Shown here piece by piece: positions 25,317 through 34,220 of a stretch of 64,000 bases of DNA. Under the pieces are notes generated by a model. That model was not told the origin of the DNA and did no database searches. It worked only from the letters and a program-made list of their open reading frames with translations. Numbering within the stretch: the stretch's first letter is position 1; each line of letters opens with the position of its first letter. The position numbers and the translations under genes are program-made. Source of the stretch: Candidatus Bathyarchaeota archaeon (GTDB lineage Archaea; Thermoproteota; CALKCG01; B24; DRYS01); contig JAGTQC010000001.1 in NCBI GenBank assembly GCA_018396535.1, positions 224,827 through 288,826 on the forward strand, in the 5' to 3' direction.

Positions 25317-25736
25317 ATGATGGTTAAATTGAAGGGGAGGCTTTTTAGACTACTCTTAGAGGAGGTTAGGAGAAGGTATCCGATCGAAGCGTGCGGTATC
25401 CTATTCGGATATGTAAATAGCGACGAAGTACGTATAGAGGTTGCAGTATTTCTTAGGAATATGCTAGAATCTGAGTTTATGTTTCAGATAGATCCTGAGG
25501 AGCTTCTTAAGGTATTGATAGAATATGAGGGGAGGGGTTTAAGCCATATAGGCTTCTTCCACTCTCATCCAAGATGTAGTAAACCCTCTACGATGGATCT
25601 AAGGTATATGAAGCTATGGCCAGGGAGTATATGGGTCATAGTATCGTGTAGAGAATCTAGGATGGAAGCCTACCGGGTTATCGATGGATGCTTAGAAAAG
25701 GCTACGATCGTAATAGAGGATGATAATATAGTATAG
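25317..25736 (+). CDS. JAMM/MPN-domain metalloprotease
   Basis: A 139-residue single-domain Mov34/MPN protein. The full JAMM zinc site is present: E24 (IEACGILFG) and H82-S-H84-P...S91-x2-D94 (FFHSHPRCSKPSTMD). Archaeal JAMM proteases cut isopeptide bonds to ubiquitin-like SAMP proteins or release thiocarboxylate carriers such as ThiS/MoaD. No ubiquitin-like gene is nearby, so the partner is unknown. The start may be the first or second of two adjacent ATGs at 25317 and 25320. Confidence 0.88.
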   Translation: MMVKLKGRLFRLLLEEVRRRYPIEACGILFGYVNSDEVRIEVAVFLRNMLESEFMFQIDPEELLKVLIEYEGRGLSHIGFFHSHPRCSKPSTMDLRYMKLWPGSIWVIVSCRESRMEAYRVIDGCLEKATIVIEDDNIV

Positions 25737-25741
25737 CCAAC

Positions 25742-26111
25742 CTAGGTTTTCTTCAACCCTGGTTCTACCTTTCGAGAATAGGATTTAAATAGTAATGCTA
25801 AAAGTTGAAGTTGCTGAACCCATTCTATCTCAGACTCTAGTATCGTAAGCTTGTAGGTAACTATATTCTTAGGGATCTTTAGATCGTATACTTCAGGCTC
25901 TGCTTTCCCCACTTAAACTATAGTTAACGTCGAGAATAGGGGTATGCTACCTAATTCTATGCTGAATTTGTAGGAGATGCTTATGGACAGATCGATTATC
26001 GATATGGTTGCATCGCTACCCCTGATGGATCCACATCCACGTATTGATGCATCTCCACCTCCCTTAGCCACCCCTTCCTTAGGCTCTATGAGTATAGAGA
26101 AATCGAAGAGC
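25742..26111 (-). pseudogene. Possible decayed gene, one internal stop
   Basis: The minus strand has a frame of about 123 codons from about 26111 to the TAG at 25742-25744, broken only by a TAA at 25913-25915. The lower part reads VYDLKIPKNIVTYKLTILE and later EIEWVQQLQLLALLFKSYS, which looks like an authentic protein end. A GTG at 25912 could start a 56-residue protein, but it has no ribosome binding site. The upper part is less convincing. I cannot name a family. Chance openness in this AT-rich region is a real alternative. Confidence 0.28.
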
Positions 26112-26413
26112 TATGTGGGGATAGGGTTTATATTTATATATGGTGATATCCGAAGATCCCCCATTGTATAATGACTTATTAGCATCTAAGCCTAAGCTAT
26201 CAGCTGAATAACATCCATCTACTCGATACTCGCCACTGCTGTTAGATCCTCTATCAAAATATATGGCGTGGAGTGGGTATGCTACTTGGCAGAATTGGAT
26301 AGCATAATTTCGGGATCCCCCCTTCATAAATGTGGAACCGGATATTATGCTCTATAACTGTTGGTAGAAAGTATTTTAAGGCTGAGTATGTCTAGTTGGG
26401 TTAGTGGTTATTC
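26112..26413. other. Intergenic stretch upstream of the cupin gene
   Basis: Several short frames exist on both strands, but none has a start signal or recognisable sequence. The last 80 bases are AT-rich and should hold the cupin promoter; a TATA-like AAGTATTTTAAGG is at about 26369-26381, near 40 bp from the ATG at 26414. Confidence 0.35.
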
Positions 26414-26782
26414 ATGGTGAAGGTTTTCGGATACCGGGATGTAGCTACAGAGAGTGTTGAGGGGGGTGCCTTCTGCTATAGAGCTGAGGTTCAACGCTTC
26501 ATAACTGGAGATGTATCGAAGGATTTCAGAGCGTTTATAGTCCATTTCCCAGCTGGACATAGGACTAGATGGCATAAGCATAGTAGTGATCAGATACTCT
26601 ACATAATAGATGGGGTAGGGGTAGTAGCGGATGAGAGTAGGGAGTACGAGGTAGTACCTGGGATGCTTGTACTGATACCTGCTGGGGAGAGGCATTGGCA
26701 CGGAGCTAGAAGGGATTGTCGTTTAACGCATCTAATGATACTTAGAGCTGATTCGAAGGAAGAAATGTTTGAGTGCCCGTAG
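26414..26782 (+). CDS. Cupin-domain protein
   Basis: A 122-residue single cupin barrel. Cupin motif 1 is visible as GHRTRWHKHSSDQILYIIDG, with metal ligands H54, H56 and Q60. Motif 2 is PGMLVLIPAGERHWHGA, with H94 or H96. Small cupins bind a divalent metal and act as isomerases, dioxygenases or sensors; no substrate can be inferred. The gene stands alone. Directly after the stop, an imperfect inverted repeat (AGAGGAGGA...TCCTCCGCTCT, 26781-26816) may act in transcript ending. Confidence 0.82.
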   Translation: MVKVFGYRDVATESVEGGAFCYRAEVQRFITGDVSKDFRAFIVHFPAGHRTRWHKHSSDQILYIIDGVGVVADESREYEVVPGMLVLIPAGERHWHGARRDCRLTHLMILRADSKEEMFECP

Positions 26783-27080
26783 AGGAGGAGCCTATCTAAC
26801 ATGGATCCTCCGCTCTGAATATCTACATAGTCTAAGGCTTAGATTAGGTCTTCTATATCCATGGATTAGACCCCGATAATTTTTTAGAACCCATCATAGA
26901 TCTAGCTCTTCAATAGTCATGCTTAGCGTACTTATCCTTATCCATAGAATTGCCGATGATATCGTAACCTTATCGATGTAACAGACCTATCTCTTAGATG
27001 CTCCTAAGCTTTATGAGTATGGAGTATATTTTTAACATAAATAATTTATTTGCTAAGTATTGTAGTATTACTAGAATATA
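26783..27080. other. Intergenic stretch with an inverted repeat
   Basis: About 300 bases with no gene. The only structure is the imperfect inverted repeat at 26781-26816 just after the cupin gene. The right end is very AT-rich (TTTTTAACATAAATAATTTATTTGC) and lies downstream of the minus-strand gene that ends at 27081, so it may hold that gene's terminator. Confidence 0.4.
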
Positions 27081-27545
27081 CTAAAGTTTAACTTTAAACT
27101 CTTTAGTTAGAGGTATATTTTTAACATAACGTGTACTAGCCAGTATATGTATGTATATCGTGAATTCGTTTAATGCTATATACCTAGATAATCCTCTACT
27201 AACTATTCTGAATTTCTCTGTTATATTCGAGTTTGGAGATAAAGTTAGTTGTTTCAGTTCGTATTCCTTATATAATCCGCCTAGATATACACCATACCTT
27301 TCTAGTGTTACACCTAGCCTCATTATATGTATGTATTCATCTGAGGTGTTGATAATATTTACTGATATCTCTAAGGTATCTTCATCTTCTATATTTAATT
27401 TTCGTATTTCAAATACTATATTTATTATATCTTTAACCTCTACTCCATAGTTAACAGTAATATAGTAAAGCTTGATAGCTGACCAGCTAGATATAAAAAT
27501 GAAGAGTACTGCTATTAAGAGTTTCAGAATAGATCTAGGTTTCAA
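27081..27545 (-). CDS. Membrane-anchored small protein with Ig-like/LEA14-type domain
   Basis: A 154-residue protein with one N-terminal helix (LLIAVLFIFISSWSAIKLY) and an all-beta extracytoplasmic domain of about 120 residues. Strand patterns such as EDTLEISVNIINTSDEYIHI and LTLSPNSNITEKFRIV look like the LEA14/WHy-type Ig-like fold, in which NT/NTS segments lie between two beta sheets. The function is unknown. The start is a TTG at 27545. It is divergent from the 27616 membrane protein and shares the promoter region between them. Confidence 0.5.
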   Translation of the reverse strand: MKPRSILKLLIAVLFIFISSWSAIKLYYITVNYGVEVKDIINIVFEIRKLNIEDEDTLEISVNIINTSDEYIHIMRLGVTLERYGVYLGGLYKEYELKQLTLSPNSNITEKFRIVSRGLSRYIALNEFTIYIHILASTRYVKNIPLTKEFKVKL

Positions 27546-27571
27546 ACAGCTTCGAATATCATCCTAACTTT

Positions 27572-27600
27572 TAAACTTATATATTTATCGTATATATTTA
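27572..27600. promoter_or_regulatory. Shared divergent promoter region
   Basis: TATA-like sequences (about 27576-27588 and 27590-27600) lie in the short gap between divergent genes at 27545 and 27616. The first sits about 33 bp from the ATG at 27616 on the plus strand. Read on the minus strand it is about 35 bp from the TTG at 27545, so one AT-rich block could serve both genes. Confidence 0.4.
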
Positions 27601-27615
27601 GTGATCTATAAAGGT

Positions 27616-28002
27616 ATGAATAGGTTTAAGGAGACTATATATCTTACCACTCTATCTATTCTAGCCTCTATACCAATAACGCTTAGACTAGTAGAATTAT
27701 ACCTAGGTTTATCTAGCCTAGTTTCCTGCATTATAACGGTTACACTTCTATACCTTCTTCTAGGCGCCTTGATAAGAGATATCAAGCATACATTACTATG
27801 CCTAATTGTGTCTATACTTCTACCCCTTCCGATAGGGGCTGCGATCCTCACGTATCAGCTGGTAATCTTAACTTTACCTCTATACGATACTTACATATTC
27901 ATGCTCTACACATTTGTATCGAAATTCATCGTAATAATCATACTGGTATTCGTACCACTAGCTATATTGTCCAGCATGTTGGGGGGTAGCATTATACGAT
28001 AG
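27616..28002 (+). CDS. Small polytopic membrane protein
   Basis: A 128-residue hydrophobic protein with about four helices (YLTTLSILASIPITLRLVEL, SLVSCIITVTLLYLLLGAL, LLCLIVSILLPLPIGAAILTY and FVSKFIVIIILVFVPLAIL). No family is recognised. I prefer ATG 27616 because the TATA box lies about 33 bp upstream; a GTG at 27601 would be only about 18 bp from it. It is convergent with the Opp-type binding-protein gene. Confidence 0.5.
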   Translation: MNRFKETIYLTTLSILASIPITLRLVELYLGLSSLVSCIITVTLLYLLLGALIRDIKHTLLCLIVSILLPLPIGAAILTYQLVILTLPLYDTYIFMLYTFVSKFIVIIILVFVPLAILSSMLGGSIIR

Positions 28003-28013
28003 GTTTATCGGAG

Positions 28014-28030
28014 AATAAAAAAAGAAATGA
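28014..28030 (-). terminator. T-rich terminator after the binding-protein gene
   Basis: On the minus strand the stretch reads TCATTTCTTTTTTTATT, with seven consecutive T. It begins 14 bases after the stop codon at 28044-28046. Archaeal RNA polymerase stops on such T-runs, so the transcript probably ends here. Confidence 0.6.
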
Positions 28031-28043
28031 TAGGGGGTTAAAG

Positions 28044-30392
28044 CTACCTCGAAGGTTTTCTTAAGAGCGAGACGATAGATACGACTAACGTTATCACGAC
28101 AACGGCTATAACTGCATAGGATATCGTCGATATCGCTACGAGATCTCCTCTTAGAGCAGATATATCGGCTCTAAGCCCTGCTATATCTGTCGATGTAGCA
28201 AGCCCTGCCACCTTATCAGATAGGGTTGCTATGGCAGTCTTCAAATCTCCGATAGACTTGGATAGAGCTTTCACATCGTCAGATAACGTCGTTAGCTTAG
28301 CCGATATTGTTTCTAGCCTATCTAGTATCTCTTCTATCTCCGGTATCGTAACAGGGGTTATAGGAGTATATGTGCCTATAACTGTTGTTATTACACCCTC
28401 CTTAACTTCGACTATCTCTGGGGATGGCGCGATATATCCTTCTATAGGCTTAAACTCTATCAGATACCTACCTACAACAACCTCTTTTACTACAGGTGCT
28501 ATACCCCAAGATTCTCCATTAACGATTACCTCAGCTTTAACCGGTGTTGTATCTATAGTTAATATACCCTTCTTTATCGCTAATACAGCTGCTAGATCCT
28601 CGAATATCTTTGTAGTAGGTATGCGTAGATTGTAAATCCATGATGGAACGGTGGGGGTCTCCCCTGCCTTAGCTAGACAGAATATGACTGGTAGGTTATC
28701 TGGATAGTTCCACGGATATGGTGACAGCCATCTTGGATCCTCTTCGCAAGGCCATCCAACCCATCGATCGGTTCTGAACTCATACCAAGCTGCACCGTAG
28801 AATAACGGGATAGCTGGAATATCCTTCAGGAATATCTCCTGCAATTTACTATAGATCCCTTTAAGCTTTACAGGATCGGTTTCCTTAGCTGCAGCATCTA
28901 TAAGCGATATGACCTCCCAGTTTATATAACGCTCCCAGTTTCCTGCTGGATAATCTTCGCCAACTGGTCCTGTGAGTCTTGGATCCATTATCCATCTGAA
29001 GGCGTTCCATGGATGATCGAATCCCATACCTCCATCCCATGAGATAACTAGATCGAACTGACCCTTAATTAAGCGATCCCACCAAACCGAGAAGTCTGGG
29101 AAGTATGTTGTACAATCTATACCTATAGATTGTAGGTTTGTCGCTATCATATCGCACATCATCATCCAATCAGTCCAACCGTAGGGAACGCTTATGGTGA
29201 ACGGGCCGAGCTTAGTTCCATCAGGCATCTCCCTTATTCCATCACCATTTCTATCGATTATACCAGCTTCATCTAGGATCCTCTTGGCTTCAGCTAGATT
29301 ATATTCGAACCCATACTTCTTAACTAATTCTTCATCTATCCATTTAGCGTAGGCGGGGATCGTATGTATTATCGGGACTGGCGCTGCTCTAACACTATAG
29401 TTGAAGTATGCTTTAGATACTAGTTCATCATACGGTATCGCATAAGCTATAGCTTTACGTATAGCTACAACTGTTAACGGATACTTCGCATAGTTGATGT
29501 AGAGATTTACTATACCTGAACCTATATAGTATGGCGGGTTAGCGTAGTATGTTCTAACTGGCAGACCTTTAACCTTCCACATATCGTAGATCGCTGCGAA
29601 GAAGTGTCCAGCTGCATCCATTACACCTTCTTCGAATCCGAGAGCGGCGGCTACATTATCCCTGAAAACCTTATGTGCTATATACTTAGGTCTAGGTAGG
29701 CCGAAGATATCTTTACCCCACCAGTTATCGACTCTTTCATAGTACCAGATATCTTCACTCCATGTTAAAAGCCTGTATGGCCCCCCACCGATTATCTTAG
29801 CGGGATCGTCATCCCTAAACTCTGTTACGATCTTCATACCCAACGTCTTCTCAAGCGGCTCCCACCTATGTTTAGGTAGTATTATACCGCTATTCGAGCC
29901 GTGAAGTAATCCTACAAGCTGGAAGTAGTTCAACTTCTCCTCGCTAGTGATGAATCTTACAGTTTTACTATCTACGGCTACAACCTTCTCCAAGTAATCC
30001 CATACAGGTGATAGCCATCCTATAACATACTTCTTACCAAGCTCGAACGTGAATACTACATCGTCTGCTGTTATTGGGGTGCCATCCCACCATTTGGCTT
30101 CAGGTCTGATTTTAACTTCTAGAGTATATTTATCGATCCATCTATAGCCTTCCGCTAGGTATGGAATCCAAACATCGTCACGTGTGCTATAGAAGAATAG
30201 TGATGGGTACATCATGAATGTACCCCAAGCTGTGGATGGCAGTAATGGATTCCAACCTGGAGGCGGACCCCATGCATCTGAGATTATGAGAGTCTCCTCT
30301 CTAGGTATCTGTTGAGCTACGTTGATGCTAGAATAGCTGGCTATTGACAGAAGGAATAGTAGAATGGCGAGTAGCGCTAAACCTGATTTCAT
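28044..30392 (-). CDS. Extracellular solute-binding protein (Opp/Dpp family) with PEGA and C-terminal anchor
   Basis: A 782-residue family 5 solute-binding protein. A signal peptide is followed by the SBP_bac_5 domain (WNPLLPS, WWDGTPITADDVVFTFE, AIPLFYGAAW). Near 610-675 comes a PEGA-like beta domain (GILTIDTTPVKAEVIVNGES), then a coiled coil of about 75 residues and one C-terminal helix. The protein is thus probably lipid-free, anchored by the C-terminus and exposed on the surface. It would catch peptides or oligosaccharides for the permease genes upstream. The start is the ATG at 30392, five codons after a TTG at 30407; the signal peptide fits better from the ATG. Confidence 0.9.
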   Translation of the reverse strand: MKSGLALLAILLFLLSIASYSSINVAQQIPREETLIISDAWGPPPGWNPLLPSTAWGTFMMYPSLFFYSTRDDVWIPYLAEGYRWIDKYTLEVKIRPEAKWWDGTPITADDVVFTFELGKKYVIGWLSPVWDYLEKVVAVDSKTVRFITSEEKLNYFQLVGLLHGSNSGIILPKHRWEPLEKTLGMKIVTEFRDDDPAKIIGGGPYRLLTWSEDIWYYERVDNWWGKDIFGLPRPKYIAHKVFRDNVAAALGFEEGVMDAAGHFFAAIYDMWKVKGLPVRTYYANPPYYIGSGIVNLYINYAKYPLTVVAIRKAIAYAIPYDELVSKAYFNYSVRAAPVPIIHTIPAYAKWIDEELVKKYGFEYNLAEAKRILDEAGIIDRNGDGIREMPDGTKLGPFTISVPYGWTDWMMMCDMIATNLQSIGIDCTTYFPDFSVWWDRLIKGQFDLVISWDGGMGFDHPWNAFRWIMDPRLTGPVGEDYPAGNWERYINWEVISLIDAAAKETDPVKLKGIYSKLQEIFLKDIPAIPLFYGAAWYEFRTDRWVGWPCEEDPRWLSPYPWNYPDNLPVIFCLAKAGETPTVPSWIYNLRIPTTKIFEDLAAVLAIKKGILTIDTTPVKAEVIVNGESWGIAPVVKEVVVGRYLIEFKPIEGYIAPSPEIVEVKEGVITTVIGTYTPITPVTIPEIEEILDRLETISAKLTTLSDDVKALSKSIGDLKTAIATLSDKVAGLATSTDIAGLRADISALRGDLVAISTISYAVIAVVVITLVVSIVSLLRKPSR

Positions 30393-30442
30393 CTTGCATG
30401 TTTTCAAGAATTTCCCCGATTAAGATTGTAGGATTGCTAACC

Positions 30443-30456
30443 TATATAAATATTTA
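30443..30456 (-). promoter_or_regulatory. TATA box of the binding-protein gene
   Basis: Read on the minus strand this is TAAATATTTATATA, about 55-60 bp upstream of the ATG at 30392. It lets the binding protein be made separately from, and more abundantly than, the permease genes (inferred). Confidence 0.5.
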
Positions 30457-30514
30457 GTTCTATAGTAATAATCATAACTACCATTAATTACGTAGTATAA
30501 GTTTAGAAGTGGTG

Positions 30515-31309
30515 TTAGAATCCACTCCATTTACGATATAGCAGAGGTACATCTTCTCTAAGCTTTCTAGTGTATGGGTGCTGCGGATTTTCCATAACCT
30601 CTTCTGGAGAACCTTCTTCTACTATCTCCCCTCTATACATGATCATTATCCTATCACTCACATAGTATGCTAACCCTAGATCATGTGTTATGAAGATGAC
30701 AGATGTTCCATACTCATCTCTTAATCTAGAAAATAGGTTTAATACTCCTGCACGTGTAGATGCATCTATCATACTTACAGGTTCATCTGCTAATATCAAT
30801 CTAGGTTTTAGAAGATAGCATCTAGCCACCATTATCCTCTGTCTTTGCCCACCGCTAAGTTCATGAGGATAGCGACCGAGTACTTCATCAGGTCTGAGGC
30901 CAACCTCTTTCAGAGCTTCTCTTATCAAGCTTTCTCTATCAGCTCCGATATCACCTATAAGGTTGAATACCTGGTTTAAGACTCTATCTATCCTGTATAG
31001 TGGGTTGTAGGATGCGAAAGGATCTTGGAATATACCGTGAACCTGCCGCCAGTACCACTTTAAATCTTCCATCTTTTTGAGAGACCATACGTCTCTTCCT
31101 TGAAATCTTATCGATCCCGAGGTAGGCTTTAATAATCTGAGTATCATTCTAGCTGTAGTAGTTTTACCAGATCCACTCTCACCTACTAGTGATATGAACT
31201 CCTTCTCGCTAACTCTGAACGATATATTGTTAACTGCGAGTATCTCCTTCTTTCTGAGTAATCCTACCACGTATATCTTAGTTAGATTTTCTACTTCTAG
31301 TATGACCAT
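30515..31309 (-). CDS. Opp/Dpp ABC transporter ATPase (OppF-like)
   Basis: A 264-residue ABC ATPase. Walker A is GESGSGKTT, the signature is LSGGQRQ, Walker B with DEP is LILADEPVS, and the H-loop is FITHD. It lacks the C-terminal oligopeptide-HPY extension found in its OppD partner. It supplies ATP for import of the ligand caught by the binding protein. It is the last of four genes (permease, permease, ATPase, ATPase) and starts 13 bp after the OppD-like gene. The binding-protein gene follows 108 bp further along on the same strand. Confidence 0.92.
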   Translation of the reverse strand: MVILEVENLTKIYVVGLLRKKEILAVNNISFRVSEKEFISLVGESGSGKTTTARMILRLLKPTSGSIRFQGRDVWSLKKMEDLKWYWRQVHGIFQDPFASYNPLYRIDRVLNQVFNLIGDIGADRESLIREALKEVGLRPDEVLGRYPHELSGGQRQRIMVARCYLLKPRLILADEPVSMIDASTRAGVLNLFSRLRDEYGTSVIFITHDLGLAYYVSDRIMIMYRGEIVEEGSPEEVMENPQHPYTRKLREDVPLLYRKWSGF

Positions 31310-31322
31310 GTATAAGCCTCCA

Positions 31323-32297
31323 TTACATAAATGATTCTACTAGATGGCATGCTACAATCCTATCATCTCTAACCTCTATTATAGGAGGTTCAACCTCTTT
31401 ACATATAGGTTTAGCGTATGGGCATCTAGGATGGAACCTGCATCCTGATGGAGGATTTAATAGATTTGGAGGCTCCCCAGCTATGAATGTTATACCTCTT
31501 TTCCTAACCTCTGATTCAGGTGTCATCACAGCGTTAACTAAGCCGCGTGTATATGGATGTAGAGGGGTATACAATATATCATCGGTTGAAGCTACCTCGA
31601 CTATCTTACCAGCATACATTATAGCGATCTTATCAGCTATCTGTCTCAGTATAGCTAAGTCATGTGTTACGAATACCATACTCTCTATAATCTTCGCTCT
31701 ATGGAGGTCTACGAGAAGTTTTATAACCTGCTTCTGGGTTGAAACGTCGAGGGCTGATGTAGGCTCATCCACTATCAAGAGTTTAGGATTGAGTAGTGTC
31801 GAGATAGCTATAACAACCCTCTGCTTCATACCTCCGCTAAGCTCGTGAGGATATAGATGCAGTATTTCAGGTGAGAGGTTTAATTCTTCAAACCTTTTTC
31901 TAACCATAGATACTATCTCAGCTCTACTCATATCCGTATGATAGTGGAAGATGTCTTTAACGAAATCTACGATTTTTTTAGTAGGCATAAGAGCGTTGAG
32001 GGCTGATTGAGGAACTATGGATACCAGTATACCCCATACATCCTTCTTAAGCTTACTCCTACTCATCTCGGAGATCTTAATGCCATCTAGGACTATCGTT
32101 CCATCGATAAGACGTAGTGGAGGTCTGATATTCATCATCAACGTATTTACGAGTGTAGATTTTCCGCATCCTGATTCTCCGGCTAAACCTAGGATGGCAC
32201 CTCTATCAACTGATAAGCTTACATCATCTACAGCTTTAACATAGCTATTCCTAATGGAGTAGTATGCTTTAACATGCTCAGCTTCGAGTAGGGTCAT
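31323..32297 (-). CDS. Opp/Dpp ABC transporter ATPase (OppD-like)
   Basis: A 324-residue ABC ATPase with Walker A GESGCGKST, signature LSGGMKQR, Walker B LLIVDEPTSALD and H-loop FVTHD. The C-terminal extension (GCRFHPRCPYAKPICKEVEPP) is the oligopeptide/dipeptide HPY domain, which in some relatives holds a Fe-S cluster through its Cys; here Cys are present in RCPYAKPIC. It pairs with the OppF-like ATPase. The gene overlaps nothing and starts 3 bp after the permease gene stop. Confidence 0.92.
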   Translation of the reverse strand: MTLLEAEHVKAYYSIRNSYVKAVDDVSLSVDRGAILGLAGESGCGKSTLVNTLMMNIRPPLRLIDGTIVLDGIKISEMSRSKLKKDVWGILVSIVPQSALNALMPTKKIVDFVKDIFHYHTDMSRAEIVSMVRKRFEELNLSPEILHLYPHELSGGMKQRVVIAISTLLNPKLLIVDEPTSALDVSTQKQVIKLLVDLHRAKIIESMVFVTHDLAILRQIADKIAIMYAGKIVEVASTDDILYTPLHPYTRGLVNAVMTPESEVRKRGITFIAGEPPNLLNPPSGCRFHPRCPYAKPICKEVEPPIIEVRDDRIVACHLVESFM

Positions 32298-32300
32298 AAG

Positions 32301-33143
32301 CTATTCACCTCTAAGCCTAGGGCTGAAGTACTCATCTAGAGCTGTGGATAGTAGGAGTAGCGATGTAGCTAATGCTACTAGGCATACACCAGGCGGGATG
32401 AACCACCACCATAGAGCTCTACGAACGGCTTCTAGGAGCTGAGCCCAGTATAGGATTATACCTAGAGATATACCTCTAGTTACGCCTAAGCCTATCATGC
32501 TGAGGCCTGCTTCTGCTATCATAGCACCGGACATAAGTAGTACGAAAGCCATGAATATGTATGAAGCCATATTAGGGAGTAGATCCTCGAACATTATCCT
32601 TAGATCGCCTAGACCAGCCATCCTAGACATATCTATGAACTCTCTAGTCTTCAAGCTTAGGATCTGTGATCTAACAGCTCTAGCTACCCAAGGCCATGAT
32701 GTAACGCCTATAACTATAGATACTAGAAATGGATTCCTCTCCTCTAAGTATGCTGCGATCAGCATCATCAAGAGTATCGATGGTAGAGCGTATACGACAT
32801 CTGTTAGAAGCATCAGGGAATTCTCTGTGATACCTCCTTTAAATCCTGAGACAACCCCTATGGTTACACCTATAGCTAGAGATATGGCTGCAGCTGTTAA
32901 ACCTATGCTTAGAGAGTTTCTTATGCCATGGAGGAGCTGAGCTAGGACATCTCTACCCCAGCGATCTGTTCCTAATGGGTATTTGCTCGAGGGGGGTTGC
33001 TCGATAGGCCCTGTCATTACTACAGGGTTTACAGGATATACGATAGGCCCTATCAACCCTGCTAATACTATAGCTAAGAATATCGATAGGCTTATGATCA
33101 GCTTCTTAATCTTGATTAGATCCATAACTATGGGGGGTATCAT
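32301..33143 (-). CDS. Opp/Dpp ABC transporter permease (OppC-like)
   Basis: A 280-residue permease with an N-terminal helix and five more. The EAA loop that docks on the ATPases is visible near SRMAGLGDLRIMFEDLLPN. YPLGTDRWGRDVLAQLLHGIR near the N-terminus is typical for OppC/DppC. It is coupled to the OppB-like gene with 2 bp between them. Together the two form the channel. Confidence 0.9.
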   Translation of the reverse strand: MIPPIVMDLIKIKKLIISLSIFLAIVLAGLIGPIVYPVNPVVMTGPIEQPPSSKYPLGTDRWGRDVLAQLLHGIRNSLSIGLTAAAISLAIGVTIGVVSGFKGGITENSLMLLTDVVYALPSILLMMLIAAYLEERNPFLVSIVIGVTSWPWVARAVRSQILSLKTREFIDMSRMAGLGDLRIMFEDLLPNMASYIFMAFVLLMSGAMIAEAGLSMIGLGVTRGISLGIILYWAQLLEAVRRALWWWFIPPGVCLVALATSLLLLSTALDEYFSPRLRGE

Positions 33144-33145
33144 AA

Positions 33146-34159
33146 TTATCCACCGGTATATCCGGTTTTGATCCTTGGATCTATGAGTGCGTAAGCTATA
33201 TCGACTATGAAGTTTGCGAGTAGAAGCGTAGATATTAGTAGTACGAAAGTCCCCTGTATCATAGGATAGTCTAGTCTAGAGAGGGATGTGAATATCAGGA
33301 ATCCTGTACCTGGATAAGAGAATACAACCTCTGTTATAAGCGAACCGCCAAGTATGCTACCGAAGTTTAGAGCTAAACCTGTTATCTGTGGTAGCATAGA
33401 GTTTCTGAATACGTATCTAAGTATCTTACTATCGGGTAGTCCGAGGGAGTCTGCGTAGCTTACGTAATCTGCTCTCAATTCATAGATAGCCATAACCCTC
33501 ATGCCTATAGCCCATCCACCCATAGCGCTCAGCGTAATCGATAGGAATGGTAGGGTGTAGTGGTGGAGGAAATCTAGAGCGAATTCGAGGGTTAAAGCTG
33601 GAATCCTACCGGTAGTGTAGGCTCCACCTATAGGGAATACCTTGAATACCACTGCGAATATGAAGAGTAGTATCATAGCTAGCCAGTAGTATGGTGTCTG
33701 GGATAGCGTGAGGAATACTGGGAGTAGAGCGTTATCTACGATTGTCTTTCTCTTATAAGCTGCTAAAGCTCCTAGAAGATTACCTATGATCCATGATGTT
33801 AGGGTTGCAGGTATAAGTAGGCCTAGGGTCCATGGTAGATAAGAGAATACTAGATCTGCAACTTTGCGAGGATAAGCGGATATGGATGTTCCTAGATCGC
33901 CTGTAAACGTACGGGATATGAACTCGAAGAATTGTACGTGGAGAGGTTTACCTATACCAAACTCCTCCATAAGCTGTCTATAGACGGCTTTTATAAGCTC
34001 TGGATTTTGCTGAGCTCGTTGAAATAGCTGCGATAGCAATGTCGATAACGGGTTTCCAGGGATAGCTCTTGGTAGGAGAAATATTATGAAGATGAATGTT
34101 ATGAATGTTAAAACTAAGAATCCAGCTCTTCTAGATAGAAATTTCACGAATGGATTCAA
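33146..34159 (-). CDS. Opp/Dpp ABC transporter permease (OppB-like), first gene of the operon
   Basis: A 337-residue permease with six helices. The N-terminal segment FLSRRAGFLVLTFITFIFIIF and the motif GIGKPLHVQFFEFISRTFTGDLG match the OppB/DppB layout, and DSLGLPDSKILRYVFRNSMLP is the EAA loop. The start is a TTG at 34159, with the Shine-Dalgarno GGGGGA about five bases upstream. It is the first gene of the OppB-C-D-F unit. Confidence 0.9.
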   Translation of the reverse strand: MNPFVKFLSRRAGFLVLTFITFIFIIFLLPRAIPGNPLSTLLSQLFQRAQQNPELIKAVYRQLMEEFGIGKPLHVQFFEFISRTFTGDLGTSISAYPRKVADLVFSYLPWTLGLLIPATLTSWIIGNLLGALAAYKRKTIVDNALLPVFLTLSQTPYYWLAMILLFIFAVVFKVFPIGGAYTTGRIPALTLEFALDFLHHYTLPFLSITLSAMGGWAIGMRVMAIYELRADYVSYADSLGLPDSKILRYVFRNSMLPQITGLALNFGSILGGSLITEVVFSYPGTGFLIFTSLSRLDYPMIQGTFVLLISTLLLANFIVDIAYALIDPRIKTGYTGG

Positions 34160-34203
34160 GTTATTCCCCCTACTAGCTATTAAGCTATGTTCGTATTAGA
34201 TCG

Positions 34204-34214
34204 ATATAAATATT
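34204..34214 (-). promoter_or_regulatory. TATA box of the Opp-type operon
   Basis: On the minus strand AATATTTATAT lies about 50 bp upstream of the TTG at 34159. It is followed by the GGGGGA ribosome binding site, and so marks the promoter of the four-gene transporter operon. Confidence 0.5.
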
Positions 34215-34220
34215 CAGAAT

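Noticed and set aside
25977..26171. 64-codon plus-strand frame
   Set aside because: Overlaps the better-supported minus-strand decayed frame and has low-complexity Pro/Ser composition.
26079..26327. 82-codon minus-strand frame
   Set aside because: Tyr/Ser-rich, no start signal and no similarity; probably chance.
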